From: CAVVGB01 sp963747715
GTDB taxonomy: Bacteria > Actinomycetota > Thermoleophilia > Gaiellales > Gaiellaceae
Assembly (NCBI GenBank): GCA_963747715.1
Contig: CAVVGB010000001.1
Coordinates: 1 to 64,000, forward strand
DNA length: 64,000 nt
Direction of reading: 5' to 3'
Shown: positions 1 to 7,927 of the stretch, in pieces
How positions within the stretch are numbered: position 1 is the stretch's first letter
Layout of the letters: the number at the start of each line of letters is the position of its first letter
Translations under genes and position numbers: made by a program
The notes under the pieces: model-generated
Seen by the model: the letters and a program-made list of their open reading frames with translations, nothing else
The model's database searches: none
Told to the model about the DNA's origin: nothing

Positions 1-332
1 GCGAGGTCGGCGGTGGCGTCGGTGAGCACCCCGGGGGTGTTCGTCACCACCACGCCGCGCTCGGTGCAGGCGGCGACGTCGACGTTGTCGTACCCCACGA
101 CCACGTCGGCGACGACCCGCAGACCCGGCCCGGCGGCATCCAGCAGCTCCGCGTCGACCCGGTCGACCATCATGGCGACCAGCGCGTCGACGCCCGCCAC
201 CGCCGCGACCAGCTCGTCCCGGGGCATGGGGGCCGCGACGTCGCGGTAGGCGACCTCGTGACCGGCAGCGACCAGGCGGGCCGGCCCGTCACCGGGGAGG
301 TGTGCCGTGACCAGGACTCGTGCCACGGTCAC
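1..332 (-). CDS. D-2-hydroxyacid dehydrogenase, N-terminal part (cut by window edge)
   Basis: This is the first 110 or so residues of a D-isomer-specific 2-hydroxyacid dehydrogenase, the NAD(P)-dependent family of glyoxylate/hydroxypyruvate reductases and phosphoglycerate dehydrogenase. The visible protein has the N-terminal substrate-domain signature: VVADVVVGYDNVDV followed by a Cys-Thr-Glu-Arg-Gly turn and VTNTPGVLTDATADL, which matches the family block just before the NAD-binding domain. The nucleotide-binding and catalytic Arg/Glu/His residues lie beyond the window. I chose the GTG at 332 because it overlaps the stop of the upstream SDR gene in a GTGA arrangement, which suggests translational coupling in one operon. 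The substrate cannot be told from this half. Confidence 0.8.
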   Translation of the reverse strand, partial: MTVARVLVTAHLPGDGPARLVAAGHEVAYRDVAAPMPRDELVAAVAGVDALVAMMVDRVDAELLDAAGPGLRVVADVVVGYDNVDVAACTERGVVVTNTPGVLTDATADL

Positions 333-1078
333 ATGATCCTCCGGACGAGCGGCAGCGGCAGGTGGCTCATGGCCTTCCCCAGCGGCACCCACGGCCAGGC
401 CGGGACCAGGGCCTTGGCCCTTTCGCTTCTCGATGGCCTCGACCATGGCCCGGACCCCGGTCTCCGTGTCGACCATGAACGGGCTTCTCGACCTTCTCGT
501 TCATCTCGGAGCGGATGTAGCCGGGGTAGATCGTCGACACGTCGATGTCCGGTTCGGCTCGCACGCATCTCGTTGCGGAGGCCCTCGGCGAGCGGCGCGA
601 CGCCGGCCTTGGTGGCGGCGTAGGTCGTGAATCGTCTTGCGCATCCCGCGCATCGCCGACATCGACGAGATCATCACCAGGTGGCCGCGCTTCTGCGCCC
701 GGAAGATCTCCATCGCGGCCTCGGTCTGGGCCAGGGCGGCCACGAAGTTGGTCATCGCGGTCTGCGGTTGGCGTCGTACCGCCCGGTGCCGATCGGCGCG
801 CCCTTGCCGAGGCCGGCGTTGATGATGATCCGGTCGATCGTGCCGAAGTCGTCGGCGAAGGCCCGGAACACCTCGAACACGCGTCGTCGTCGGTGACGTC
901 GAGGGCGCGCAGCTCGACCGGCGCGCCGGGGTGGCCGTCAGGATCTCGTCGCGCAGCTCCTCGAGCCGCTCGATGCGCCGGGCGGCACAGCGCGAGGTCT
1001 AGCCGAGCGGTCGGCGAACTGCCGAGCCATCTCCGCGCCGAGGCCCGAGCTCGCACCGGTGATCAGGGTGGTGGGCAT
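329..1078 (-). CDS. SDR-family oxidoreductase, broken by several frameshifts
   Basis: A short-chain dehydrogenase of about 250 residues can be read only by changing frame several times. In order one sees MPTTLITGASSGLGAEMA (the TGxxxGxG cofactor motif), LDVTDDD, a degraded NAG region, MISSMSAM with the catalytic Ser, TYAATKAG with the YxxxK catalytic pair, and the C-terminus GKAMSHLPLPLVRRIM. Each frame break removes or adds one base, often next to a short homopolymer. The stop TGA at 329-331 overlaps the start of the 2-hydroxyacid dehydrogenase. The domain order is intact and the family residues are present in all frames, so I think sequencing errors are more likely than a dead gene. The substrate is unknown. 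Confidence 0.75.
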
Positions 1079-1092
1079 GGGGAGTCCTTCCT

Positions 1093-1134
1093 TGTCGTGT
1101 CGTCGTCGTCGTCGTTGTTGTCGTCGTTGTCGTG
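1093..1134. repeat. GTC/GTT trinucleotide tract
   Basis: A low-complexity run of GTC and GTT triplets fills the short gap between the stop of the phosphotransferase and the start of the upstream SDR. It is the only simple-sequence repeat of this kind seen in the window and could be prone to length errors. Confidence 0.8.
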
Positions 1135-1135
1135 G

Positions 1136-2227
1136 TCAGGAGTCGCCGATGAGGGCGGTGCAGTGGTGGTCGAGGAAGCGCACGACCTCGCGGAACTGCC
1201 CGTAGGCCGGGTTGCTCGTCTGGCCGAGGTGGAACCGGTAGTAGATCTGCTGGGCGATCACCGCGAGGCGGAAGGCGCCGAACACGTCGTAGAAGCGCCA
1301 CTGCTCGGGGGTCACCTCGAGCCCGCGGGCCGCCGAGTAGCGCTCGACCACCTCGGCGCGGGTCAGCATCCCGGGGGTGTGCGTGGGCTGGCGGCGCACG
1401 GCGACGAACTCGGGGTGGTCGTCAGCCTGCACCCAGTAGGCCAGTGCGGCACCGAGATCCATGAGCGGGTCACCGACGGTGGCCATCTCCCAGTCGAGCA
1501 CGCCGATGATGCTGGTCGGGTCGGCGGGGTCGAGCACGAGGTTGTCGAACCGGAAGTCGTTGTGGATCAGCACGTGCGGGCGGTCGGCCGGCTCGTGGGC
1601 GACGATCCAGGCCATCGTCGCCTCGAAGTCGCCGACGTCGTCGGTGCGCGCCCGCCGGTAGCGGCCGCACCAGCCCTCGACCTGGCGGCGCACGTAGCCG
1701 TCTCCCCGGTCGAGGTCGGCGAGACCAGCACCCTCCACGTCCACGTCGTGCAAGGCGACGAGCGTGTCGATTGCGGTGCGGCACAGGGCAGCCACGCCGT
1801 CGCGGTCGAGGCCGAGCTCGGGCGGCACGTCGCGGCGCAGGATGGTGCCCTCGATGCGCTCCATGACGTAGAACTGCGACCCCACGACGTCCTCGTCGGC
1901 GCAGAACGCGACCATCCGCGCCACCGCCGGGAACACCGGGGCCAGGGCTGCCTGGATGTCGTGCTCTCGACGCATGTCGTGTGCGCCCTTGGCCTTGGTG
2001 CCGGTCGGGGGGCGGCGCAGGATGAGGTCGCGTCCGCCGGACGACGGCCCATCGGCGTACCTGAGCAGGTACGTGAGGTTGGAGGCGCCACCGACGAACT
2101 GCTGCACCTCGGGAGTGCCGTCGACGCCCGCCTCGCCGGGAGCGTTCTGGCGCAACCAGGTTGCGACCCGCTCGATGTCGAAGGCGTCCTCGTCGCGCAC
2201 GGGCGCGGCGCCGGCGACCTGGCTCAC
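1136..2227 (-). CDS. APH-like phosphotransferase (acyl-CoA dehydrogenase-associated type)
   Basis: A 363-residue protein of the aminoglycoside phosphotransferase/choline kinase fold. The kinase motifs are intact: HNDFRFDNL (catalytic Brenner motif with Asp and Asn) and IGVLDWEMA (metal-binding Asp), with the nucleotide-loop region GGASNLTYLLRY near residue 40. Members of this family are commonly encoded beside or fused to acyl-CoA dehydrogenases in actinobacteria and resemble the N-terminal domain of ACAD10/11, which acts on 4-hydroxyacyl-CoA substrates. The neighbourhood fits: the gene starts with GTG at 2227 overlapping the stop of an SDR, which itself overlaps an acyl-CoA dehydrogenase. 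I infer a role in phosphorylating a hydroxyacyl-CoA intermediate rather than antibiotic resistance. Confidence 0.85.
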   Translation of the reverse strand: MSQVAGAAPVRDEDAFDIERVATWLRQNAPGEAGVDGTPEVQQFVGGASNLTYLLRYADGPSSGGRDLILRRPPTGTKAKGAHDMRREHDIQAALAPVFPAVARMVAFCADEDVVGSQFYVMERIEGTILRRDVPPELGLDRDGVAALCRTAIDTLVALHDVDVEGAGLADLDRGDGYVRRQVEGWCGRYRRARTDDVGDFEATMAWIVAHEPADRPHVLIHNDFRFDNLVLDPADPTSIIGVLDWEMATVGDPLMDLGAALAYWVQADDHPEFVAVRRQPTHTPGMLTRAEVVERYSAARGLEVTPEQWRFYDVFGAFRLAVIAQQIYYRFHLGQTSNPAYGQFREVVRFLDHHCTALIGDS

Positions 2228-3051
2228 GGCACGAAGTCCTCGGGGTCGGCCCCGGCCCGGCGGGCGAGCCGTTTGGCCTGGGCCCTCAGCATCCGGTCGT
2301 AGAGGGGCCGGGCGAACCGCTTCGACAGGTAGGCCTGGTGGCCGAGCCGGTCGGTGAGGATGACCTTCTTGCGGGCGTCGACGCCCTTGAGCGCGATCGC
2401 GGCGATGTGCCGGGCATCGACCTTGGCCTGGGTGATCAGCCGCATGCCGGCCTCCTGCATCGCGGCGTCCTTGCCGGCGAACGACTGGTGCAGGTTGGTG
2501 CGGAAGAACGCGGGGCAGATGACCGAGACGTCGATGTCCCACGGCGCGAGCTCGAAGTACAGCGTCTCGCTCAGGGCGACGACCCCGGCCTTGGTCGCGT
2601 TGTAGCTGGCCATGCCCGGGCCGTGGACGAGGCCGGCGAGCGAGGCGACGTTGACGATGTGGCCGCTGCGCTGCTCCTTGAACAGGGGGGTGAAGGTGTG
2701 GCAGCCGCGCGCGACGCCGAGCAGGTTGATGTCGACGACCCGCTCCCAGTCGGCGATGGCCTCGATGTCGATGCGGCCCCCGGTGGCGACGCCGGCATTG
2801 TTGACGAGGACGTCGAGCCCGCCCCACGTCTCGCGGACCCAGGCCAGCGCGGCATCCCAGTCCTGCTGCGAGCGCACGTCGAGACGGCGGTAGGCCGCCC
2901 CCTCGGGCACGGTGTCGGGGCGGTCGTCGGCGAGGTCCACGACCAGCACGGAGTCGCCGCGGGCGACCATCAGCTCGGCGAGGGCCAGGCCGAGGCCAGA
3001 GGCGCCTCCGGTGACCACGGCACGTCTGTTGGTCTCGACGCGACGGCTCAT
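2224..3051 (-). CDS. SDR-family oxidoreductase
   Basis: An intact 275-residue classical short-chain dehydrogenase. It has the cofactor motif VVTGGASGLGLALAE at residues 13-27, an Asp after beta-2 (VVDLADD) that favours NAD over NADP, the NNAG motif (VLVNNAGVA), Ser in NVASLAG and the YxxxK pair in SYNATKAG. ATG at 3051 overlaps the stop of the upstream acyl-CoA dehydrogenase and its own stop overlaps the next start, so it is the middle gene of a tightly coupled operon with the phosphotransferase. The likely step is oxidation or reduction of a hydroxy/keto group in a fatty-acid or steroid-like acyl chain; the exact substrate is not visible. Confidence 0.9.
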   Translation of the reverse strand: MSRRVETNRRAVVTGGASGLGLALAELMVARGDSVLVVDLADDRPDTVPEGAAYRRLDVRSQQDWDAALAWVRETWGGLDVLVNNAGVATGGRIDIEAIADWERVVDINLLGVARGCHTFTPLFKEQRSGHIVNVASLAGLVHGPGMASYNATKAGVVALSETLYFELAPWDIDVSVICPAFFRTNLHQSFAGKDAAMQEAGMRLITQAKVDARHIAAIALKGVDARKKVILTDRLGHQAYLSKRFARPLYDRMLRAQAKRLARRAGADPEDFVP

Positions 3052-4386
3052 CGGGCGTTCTCCAGGGACGGGGTCGTCGTGGATGCCGGTGACGCGCCCC
3101 CCGCGGTGGCAGGCGTGGCCGCGGCGGCCGCGCGGGCGGCATACGGACGCAGCAGGTGCCGGGCGACGACGCCGAGGTGCACCTCGTCGGGGCCGTCGGC
3201 CAGGCGCAGGCTGCGGGCGCCGGCGTAGGCGGCGGCGAGCGGGAAGTCCTCGCTCATGCCCCCGCCACCGTGCAGCTGGATGGCGAGGTCGATGACGTCG
3301 CAGGCCATCTGCGGCACGGCCGCCTTGATCTCGGACACCTCGGACTGGGCGCCCTCGATACCGACGGTGTCGAGCTTCCAAGCGGCGTGGAGCACGAGCA
3401 GGCGGGCCTGGTTGATCGCGATCCGGGCGCGGGCGAGGCGTTCGCGGTTGCCGCCGAGGTTGGCGATCGGCTTGCCGAACGCCACCCGGCTGGTCGAGCG
3501 CTCGCAGGCGCAGCTCGAGCGCCTTCTCGGCCAGGCCGATGAGGCGCATGCAGTGGTGCACCCGGCCCGGCCCGAGGCGGCCCTGGGCGATCTCGAACGC
3601 ACGCCCCGGGCCGGCGAGGATCGCGCCGGCCGGCAGGCGCACCGCGCTCAGGGTGACCTCACCGTGGCCGAGCGGCTCGTCGTACTGGCCGAGCGCGGTC
3701 AGCATCCGCTCGATGGTGACGCCGGGGGCCTCGAGCGGCACCACGACCATCGAGTGCTGGCGGTGGCGGTGCGCACCGGGGTCGGTGAGGCCCATGAAGA
3801 TCCCGACCTTGCAGTCGGGGTGGCCGGCACCGGTCGACCACCACTTGCGCCCGTCGAGCACGACGTCGTCGCCGTCGAGGGTGGCCGTGGCCTCCATGTT
3901 GGTGGCGTCGGAGCTGGCGACGCCGGGCTCGGTCATGAGGAAGGCGCTGCGCACCCGCCCGTCGAGCAGCGGCTCGAGCCACTCCTGCTGCTGCTCGGGC
4001 GAGCCGTAGCGCAGCAGCACCTCCATGTTGCCGGTGTCGGGGGCGTTGCAGTTGAACACCATTGGCGCCAGGGGCGAGCGGCCGGTCACCTCGGCGATCG
4101 TGGCGTAGTCGGTGTTGGTGAGCCCGGTGCCGCCATCCGTGCCGAAGCGGGCTGCGTACGCGTCACCGTGCCCGGCCGGGAGGAAGAGGTTCCACAGGCC
4201 CTCGCTGCGGGCCCTGGCCTGCAGCTCGCCCACCACGGCGGGCGGCGGCCAGGCGTCCTCACCGCGGGCGCGGCGTGCGGCGACGTCGCGCAGGATGCCG
4301 GGCTCGACGGGTTCGATCTCGGTGTCGACGAAGGCCCGGACCCGGGCGGCGAGGTCGGCGGCGCGGGCCGAGGGGGCGAAGTCCAT
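3048..4386 (-). CDS. Acyl-CoA dehydrogenase, one frameshift
   Basis: A flavoprotein of about 445 residues of the ACAD10/11-like long acyl-CoA dehydrogenase group. It begins MDFAPSARAADLAARVRAF. Recognisable blocks are FLMTEPGVASSDATNM (FAD/substrate loop), KWWSTGAGHPDCKVGIFMG, then after a frame change near 3,495-3,510 VAFGKPIANLGG and QLHGGGGMSEDFPLAAAYAG with a Glu/Asp-rich C-terminus. The length 1,339 bp is not a multiple of three, consistent with one inserted base. It is the first gene of the operon and lies 41 bp from the divergent TetR start, with a palindrome in between. It should introduce the alpha-beta double bond in the acyl-CoA handled by the two downstream enzymes. Confidence 0.85.
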
Positions 4387-4407
4387 GGTCTTGACCCTAG
4401 ACCGTTG

Positions 4408-4422
4408 TTGAGCAATGCTCAA
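4408..4422. promoter_or_regulatory. Palindromic TetR operator with minus-strand promoter
   Basis: The sequence TTGAGCAATGCTCAA is a perfect inverted repeat with 7-bp arms around one central base, between the divergent acyl-CoA dehydrogenase and TetR genes. On the minus strand its half TTGAGC sits 17 bp before TAGGGT, which ends 7 bases before the ATG at 4386, giving a plausible sigma70 promoter whose -35 is covered by the operator and whose transcript would be nearly leaderless. Repressor binding should therefore block both directions. Confidence 0.75.
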
Positions 4423-4426
4423 TAGC

Positions 4427-5014
4427 ATGGGAGCCACGGCACGGGTGCGGATGACGCCCGACGACCGGCGCCGCCAGCTGGTCGGCATCGGGCTGCGCAA
4501 GTTCGTCGAGCGCCCGGTGCAGGAGCTCTCGCTCGACGAGGTGGCGGCCGAGGCCGGGGTCTCGCGCGGGCTGCTCTTCCACTACTTCCCGACCAAGACC
4601 GACTACCACCGGGCGGTCGTCGAGGCCGCACGACGACGGGTCGGCCGCAACGTCTCGCCGGATGCCGGGGTGGGCGGCGAGGCCGCGGTGCAGCAGGTCG
4701 TGGAGCGCTTCCTCGACCAGGTGGCCCGGCGGCGCGCATCGTACGTCGCGCTCGTGCTCGGCCAGGCGCCGATCGCGCGGGCCGCCGGCGACGACCCCGT
4801 CCAGACGGTGCGCGAGCACGTGGCAGGTGTGGTGGTGGCGGCGGCGGACCTGCCGGAGGCCGCACTCCCGGCCGTGCACGGCTGGGTCGCCTACCTCGAG
4901 GACCGCGCGCTGCAGTGGGCCGCGCTGCCGGCATCCGAGCGGGATGCCGGCCGGCTCGCCCTGGTCGACCACTGCACCCGAGCCCTCACCCTCCTCACCG
5001 CCGCCCCCGCCTGA
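4427..5014 (+). CDS. TetR/AcrR-family transcriptional regulator
   Basis: A protein of about 195 residues with an N-terminal helix-turn-helix (LSLDEVAAEAGVSRGLLFHY then FPTKTDYHRAV, residues about 35-65), the hallmark of TetR repressors. The C-terminal half is helical and divergent, as expected for the ligand domain. I prefer the ATG at 4427 because the in-frame ATG at 4415 lies inside the palindromic operator. The gene is divergent from the acyl-CoA dehydrogenase operon, so it most likely represses that operon and itself, released by an acyl-CoA or fatty-acid ligand, as known for other TetR regulators in this arrangement. Confidence 0.88.
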   Translation: MGATARVRMTPDDRRRQLVGIGLRKFVERPVQELSLDEVAAEAGVSRGLLFHYFPTKTDYHRAVVEAARRRVGRNVSPDAGVGGEAAVQQVVERFLDQVARRRASYVALVLGQAPIARAAGDDPVQTVREHVAGVVVAAADLPEAALPAVHGWVAYLEDRALQWAALPASERDAGRLALVDHCTRALTLLTAAPA

Positions 5015-5033
5015 CGTGCCCGAGTGGCGTCTT

Positions 5034-5130
5034 CCCGCGAAGTCAGGAGCACTCCGCCCAGTCATGCGCTTATACGACCCTGACTCGGCGAGAGGGTCCT
5101 GAGCCCGCGAACTGCTCCTGACTCCGCGGG
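5034..5130. repeat. Inverted repeat with 17-bp arms between convergent genes
   Basis: Arms at 5034-5050 and 5114-5130 match at 16 of 17 positions (core AGTCAGGAGC / GCTCCTGACT) and enclose 63 bases, which contain a second small stem, GACCCT/AGGGTC. It sits between the ends of the TetR gene and the YjbR-like gene. It could be a bidirectional terminator or a REP-like element; no T-run follows the arms. Confidence 0.55.
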
Positions 5131-5144
5131 CAACCCGGCCGAGG

Positions 5145-5453
5145 TCAGCGGCCCGTCGCCCGGGCGTGGGCCTCGTCGGGCAGCTCGGTGACGACGACGA
5201 CATCCGCCTCGGCCAGCACCACCTCGACGGTCGCCAGCGTCTTCCCCCACCACCCCTCGCGGCACCAGAGCCACTCCGCGACGGCCTCGCGGATCGACTC
5301 CTCGTCGAGCATCACCCGCAGGATCTCGTCGGTCGGCAGCGTGGCGAAGATCTTGCCCCGCGGACCGGCGCGGAACGAGGGGAACCCGTGGTGGTCGCGC
5401 TCGACGACGTCCGGGAGGTCGAGCGCGAGGAGGCGCACGGCATCCGGCGTCAC
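5145..5453 (-). CDS. MmcQ/YjbR-family protein
   Basis: A 102-residue protein starting at GTG 5453. The sequence LPDVVERDHHGFPSFRAG, then KIFATLPTDEILRVMLDEE and WGKTLATVEVVLAEADVVVV, follows the MmcQ/YjbR (cyaY-like fold) pattern of small actinobacterial proteins with His and Phe in the HHGFPSFR loop and a C-terminal lysine/tryptophan strand. The family is proposed to bind DNA but its role is not established. It is preceded by a hairpin that separates it from the molybdoenzyme gene. Confidence 0.75.
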   Translation of the reverse strand: MTPDAVRLLALDLPDVVERDHHGFPSFRAGPRGKIFATLPTDEILRVMLDEESIREAVAEWLWCREGWWGKTLATVEVVLAEADVVVVTELPDEAHARATGR

Positions 5454-5469
5454 GACGACCTCGCGGCGA

Positions 5470-5505
5470 GTGCGGAAACGGTTGCCATGGCGACCACTTC
5501 CGCAC
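5470..5505 (-). terminator. Hairpin between molybdoenzyme and YjbR genes
   Basis: An imperfect 36-bp palindrome starting GTGCGGAA and ending TTCCGCAC. Read on the minus strand it pairs at 17 of 18 positions including two G-U pairs. It follows the stop of the molybdopterin gene by about 20 bases, as a terminator would, but lacks a T-run, so it may only protect the mRNA 3' end. Confidence 0.5.
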
Positions 5506-5523
5506 TCACGGCAGGGAAGGGGG

Positions 5524-6132
5524 TCACGGGGCCGCGACCACGAGCGGGTCGAGCGTGACGGGCACGCCGTTGAGCACCGCGTTGCCCGACAGTGCCTCGA
5601 CGACAGAGGGATCGGTGAGGTCGTTCATCGTGACGCCGGGCAGAGCCTCGGCGTTGCGCAGCCGCACCCCGGGGCGGCGGTGCCCGTAGCCGTGTGGCAG
5701 CGACACCACGCCGGGCATGACGTCGTCGGTGGCGGCCACCTCGACGCGCACCTCCCCCACCGCCGAGCGCACCACGACCGTGTCGCCGTCGCGGATGCCG
5801 CGCTGCGCCAGGTCGTTCGGATGCGCGAGCAGGGCGTGCCGGGGTCGCCCACGGGTGAGCCGGGCCGAGTTGTGCAGCCAGGAGTTGTTGTCGCGCTGGT
5901 GGCGCCGACCGATGAGCAGCAAGCTCGCCGTCGCCGAGTCCCGGGGCCGCCGACAGCTCGGCCAGCAGTCCCGGCAGCGCGTCGAGCACCAGCGGGGTCG
6001 CGAGGTCGATCCGGTGGTCGGCGGTGGCCAGGCGCTCGGGGAGGCGTGGCTTGAGCGGCCCCCGGTCGGCACCGGCCGACATCCCCTCGAAGCTTGGCGA
6101 CCGACAGGCGCGCCCCGGTGCGGCGCGAGCAT
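5524..6132 (-). pseudogene. Molybdopterin oxidoreductase, C-terminal fragment
   Basis: Only the C-terminal 200 or so residues of a molybdopterin-dependent oxidoreductase (formate dehydrogenase/nitrate reductase family) are present. The segment LIGRRHQRDNNSWLHN followed by HPNDLAQRGIRDGDTVVVRS, VMPGVVSLPHGYGH and MNDLTDPSVVEALSGNAVLN is the typical molydopterin-dinucleotide-binding C-domain. A frame change near 5,930 links it to LPERLATADHRIDLATPLVLDALPGLL. There is no start codon, and the N-terminal two-thirds with the iron-sulfur and active-site parts is missing: homology stops at about 6,130, where the next gene, in the opposite direction and of different style, begins. This is either a deletion or insertion endpoint or an assembly join. 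Confidence 0.8.
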
Positions 6133-6249
6133 ACCCGGCCCCGTTTGTTTCGATTCCGTAAAGAGAGGGTTTAGTCGGCCGGGGTGATTGCCGAGGGGTC
6201 TGTTAGCGTTCCGCCCTTCGGACCGCGACGGATCCCCTCCGCCCAGCCA
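6133..6249. other. Probable junction between two genomic backgrounds
   Basis: The left side carries the broken molybdoenzyme gene and codon habits of an actinomycete; the right side begins Thermoleophilia-like genes that continue to the end of the window. No inverted repeats, integrase, tRNA or target duplication is visible here, which argues against a tidy mobile-element boundary. An AT-richer stretch near 6,140-6,180 may serve as the promoter of the M23 gene. Confidence 0.55.
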
Positions 6250-7115
6250 GTGATCAGCCGCCGGACGACATCCCGAGGACTCTTGCTCCTATTCGTGTTT
6301 GGAGCCCTCACGGGCACCGCTCAGGCGGCCGTGCCGCGACTCGCCTTCCCGGTCACCGGCAACGTCTCGTACATCAATGACTTCGGCGCGCCGCGCCCCG
6401 GCGGCTCGCACGAAGGGAACGACATCATGGCGCGCTGGCGCCAGCCCGCGATCGCGGCCGAGCGCGGCACGGTGGAGCTGCACACCGGCTCCTCGATCGG
6501 CACGTGCATGCTCTACCTGCATGGGGCGAGCGGCTACACATACGTCTACATCCACCTGAACAACGACCTCACCGCCAAGAGCGAGGACAGGGGCGGCTGC
6601 ACGCGCGGCGTCGCGTACGCACCGGGCCTTCGCACGGGCGATCACGTCCGCAAGGGCGAGCTCGTCGGCTACGTGGGCGACTCGGGTGACGCCGAGAACG
6701 GAAGCCCCCATCTGCACTTCGAGATCCGCCGCAACGGAAGCCCGCTGAACCCGTACCGGCATCTGAACGGGGCGCGCAAGGCGCTCTTCCCGGGCCCCGC
6801 GACGCTCGACCCGATGTGGGTTTTCCTGAAGGGGAGCGTCCGCTCCGTCACGTCCGACACCGCTCGAGGTCAACGTGAGCAAGGTCCGTATGTCCAACGG
6901 CTGGCGGTTCGTCTATTCGCGCGCGCGTCGCCCTCTCGCTCTCGGAGACGACGGCGTACCAGCGCAGAACCTCTTCCGGCGTGAGCGGGTCGTCGCCTGA
7001 CAGCGTCGACGCCGGCGACTCCGTACGCGTCTGGACGACGAGCTTCACGCCGACCTGGACGATGCAGCGCGCCAAGCCCGGCGCCCTCGCCGCGGCCACG
7101 GTTCGAACCGGCTAG
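6250..7115 (+). CDS. Secreted M23-family peptidoglycan endopeptidase, two frameshifts
   Basis: A LytM/lysostaphin-type zinc peptidase. GTG at 6250 gives a clean signal peptide (VISRRTTSRG, LLLLFVFGALTGTAQA then cleavage before AVPRL); an in-frame GTG at 6184 would add 22 residues. The M23 core is complete: GGSHEGNDIMA supplies the His and Asp ligands, and SPHLHFEIRRNGSPLNP supplies the HxH pair. Past about 6,862 the frame changes to LEVNVSKVRMSNGWRFVYSR and near 6,936 to RVALSLSETTAYQRR, ending at TAG 7113-7115, so the tail needs two corrections. It should act outside the membrane on peptide cross-links of the cell wall. It converges on thiE. Confidence 0.82.
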
Positions 7116-7710
7116 GCGGGCAACGAACCTCCGCAGCGCTCGCGCCGCCGCTTCCGGATCGGCCGCGTCGCCGATCGCGCGCACGACGGCCAGGCGCGTG
7201 GCGCCCGCGGCCACGACCTCGGCAGCGTTGCTCGCGTCGATGCCGCCGATCGCAAACCAAGGACCACGCGCGCGCGAGGCGGCGTAGCGGACGAGCTTGA
7301 GCCCGACCGCCGGGCGACCTTCCTTCGTCGGCGTCGAGTACACCGGGCCCACGGCGATGTAGTCCGCGCCGGCCGTGTCGATCTCGCGTTCGGCATGGGT
7401 CGAAAGACCAACGCGCACGCCGAACCGCCGCGCCTCGTCAACCGGCATGTCCTCCTGGCCGACGTGGACGTAGTCCGCCCTGCATTCGGCGGCGAGGTCC
7501 GGCCTGTCGTTGACGACGAGCGGTATCCGGTAGGCGGCGAGTCACGTCGCGAGCGTGCTCGAGTACGGGGCGAAGCTCGTCGTCGCCGAGCTCCTTGTCA
7601 CGGATCTGGACGATGTCGACGCCGCCGCGCACCGCCGCCTCGAGAAACGGCTCGAGGTCCGGCCGCGCGGGCGTGATCAGGTAAAGAGGTCTTTCATCTA
7701 ATCCCACCAC
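7112..7710 (-). CDS. thiE: Thiamine-phosphate synthase, one frameshift
   Basis: ThiE joins the thiazole phosphate and HMP-pyrophosphate halves of thiamine. The N-terminal part reads ERPLYLITPARPDL then VDIVQIRDKELGDDEL (family QlReK motif). After a frame change near 7,545 come the expected RPDLAAECRADYVHVGQED, VGLSTHAEREID, DYIAVGPVYSTPTKEG and WFAIGGIDASNAAEVVAAGA with the phosphate-binding loops. The start is unclear: two adjacent GTG codons at 7710 and 7707 are in frame. The open frame runs on past 7,112 to 6,870 antisense to the M23 gene, beyond the usual 200-215 residues, so I end it at the convergent CTAG at 7112-7115; another base error near the end is possible. It is the last gene of the thiG-thiS-thiE operon. 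Confidence 0.82.
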
Positions 7711-7724
7711 CCCGCCCCCATCGG
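7702..7724. repeat. C-rich junction element, copy A
   Basis: The block CCCACCACCCCGCCCC followed by a short hairpin CCCC-CATC-GGGG lies in the thiS-thiE junction. The same block recurs at 43,106-43,165 (twice) and 50,439-50,475, always at a gene boundary. Here the C-rich strand is opposite to the genes. Confidence 0.65.
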
Positions 7725-7726
7725 GG

Positions 7727-7927
7727 TCACCCACCGGCAACGGGACGCGCGACGACGAGCTCGTCGCCGTCGGCAAGCTCGACGTCCGCGTAACGAGCGC
7801 GCTCGACCGGCTCACCGTTTCGCTCGACGAGCGCGTAGCGCCCGCCGAAGCCGAGACGCTCGAGCAACGCGGCGACCGTCTCTCCTCCTGCCAGCTCCTG
7901 CGGCTTGCCGTTGACGAGGACCGTCAC
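7727..7927 (-). CDS. thiS: Sulfur carrier protein ThiS
   Basis: A 66-residue ubiquitin-like protein (MTVLVNGKPQELAGGETVAA) ending in the diagnostic Gly-Gly (ARPVAGG), which is thiocarboxylated and hands sulfur to ThiG in thiazole synthesis. GTG at 7927 overlaps the thiG stop (GTGA). The length is normal for ThiS. Its place directly after thiG and before thiE supports the assignment. Confidence 0.93.
   Translation of the reverse strand: MTVLVNGKPQELAGGETVAALLERLGFGGRYALVERNGEPVERARYADVELADGDELVVARPVAGG

Noticed and set aside
545..2302. Long plus-strand open frame of 585 codons opposite the SDR and phosphotransferase genes
   Set aside because: It is a high-GC shadow of the minus-strand genes, with no domain and a composition rich in Arg, Gly and Ala.
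4415..4426. Upstream ATG of the TetR gene
   Set aside because: It lies within the palindromic operator and has no ribosome site; ATG 4427 is preferred.
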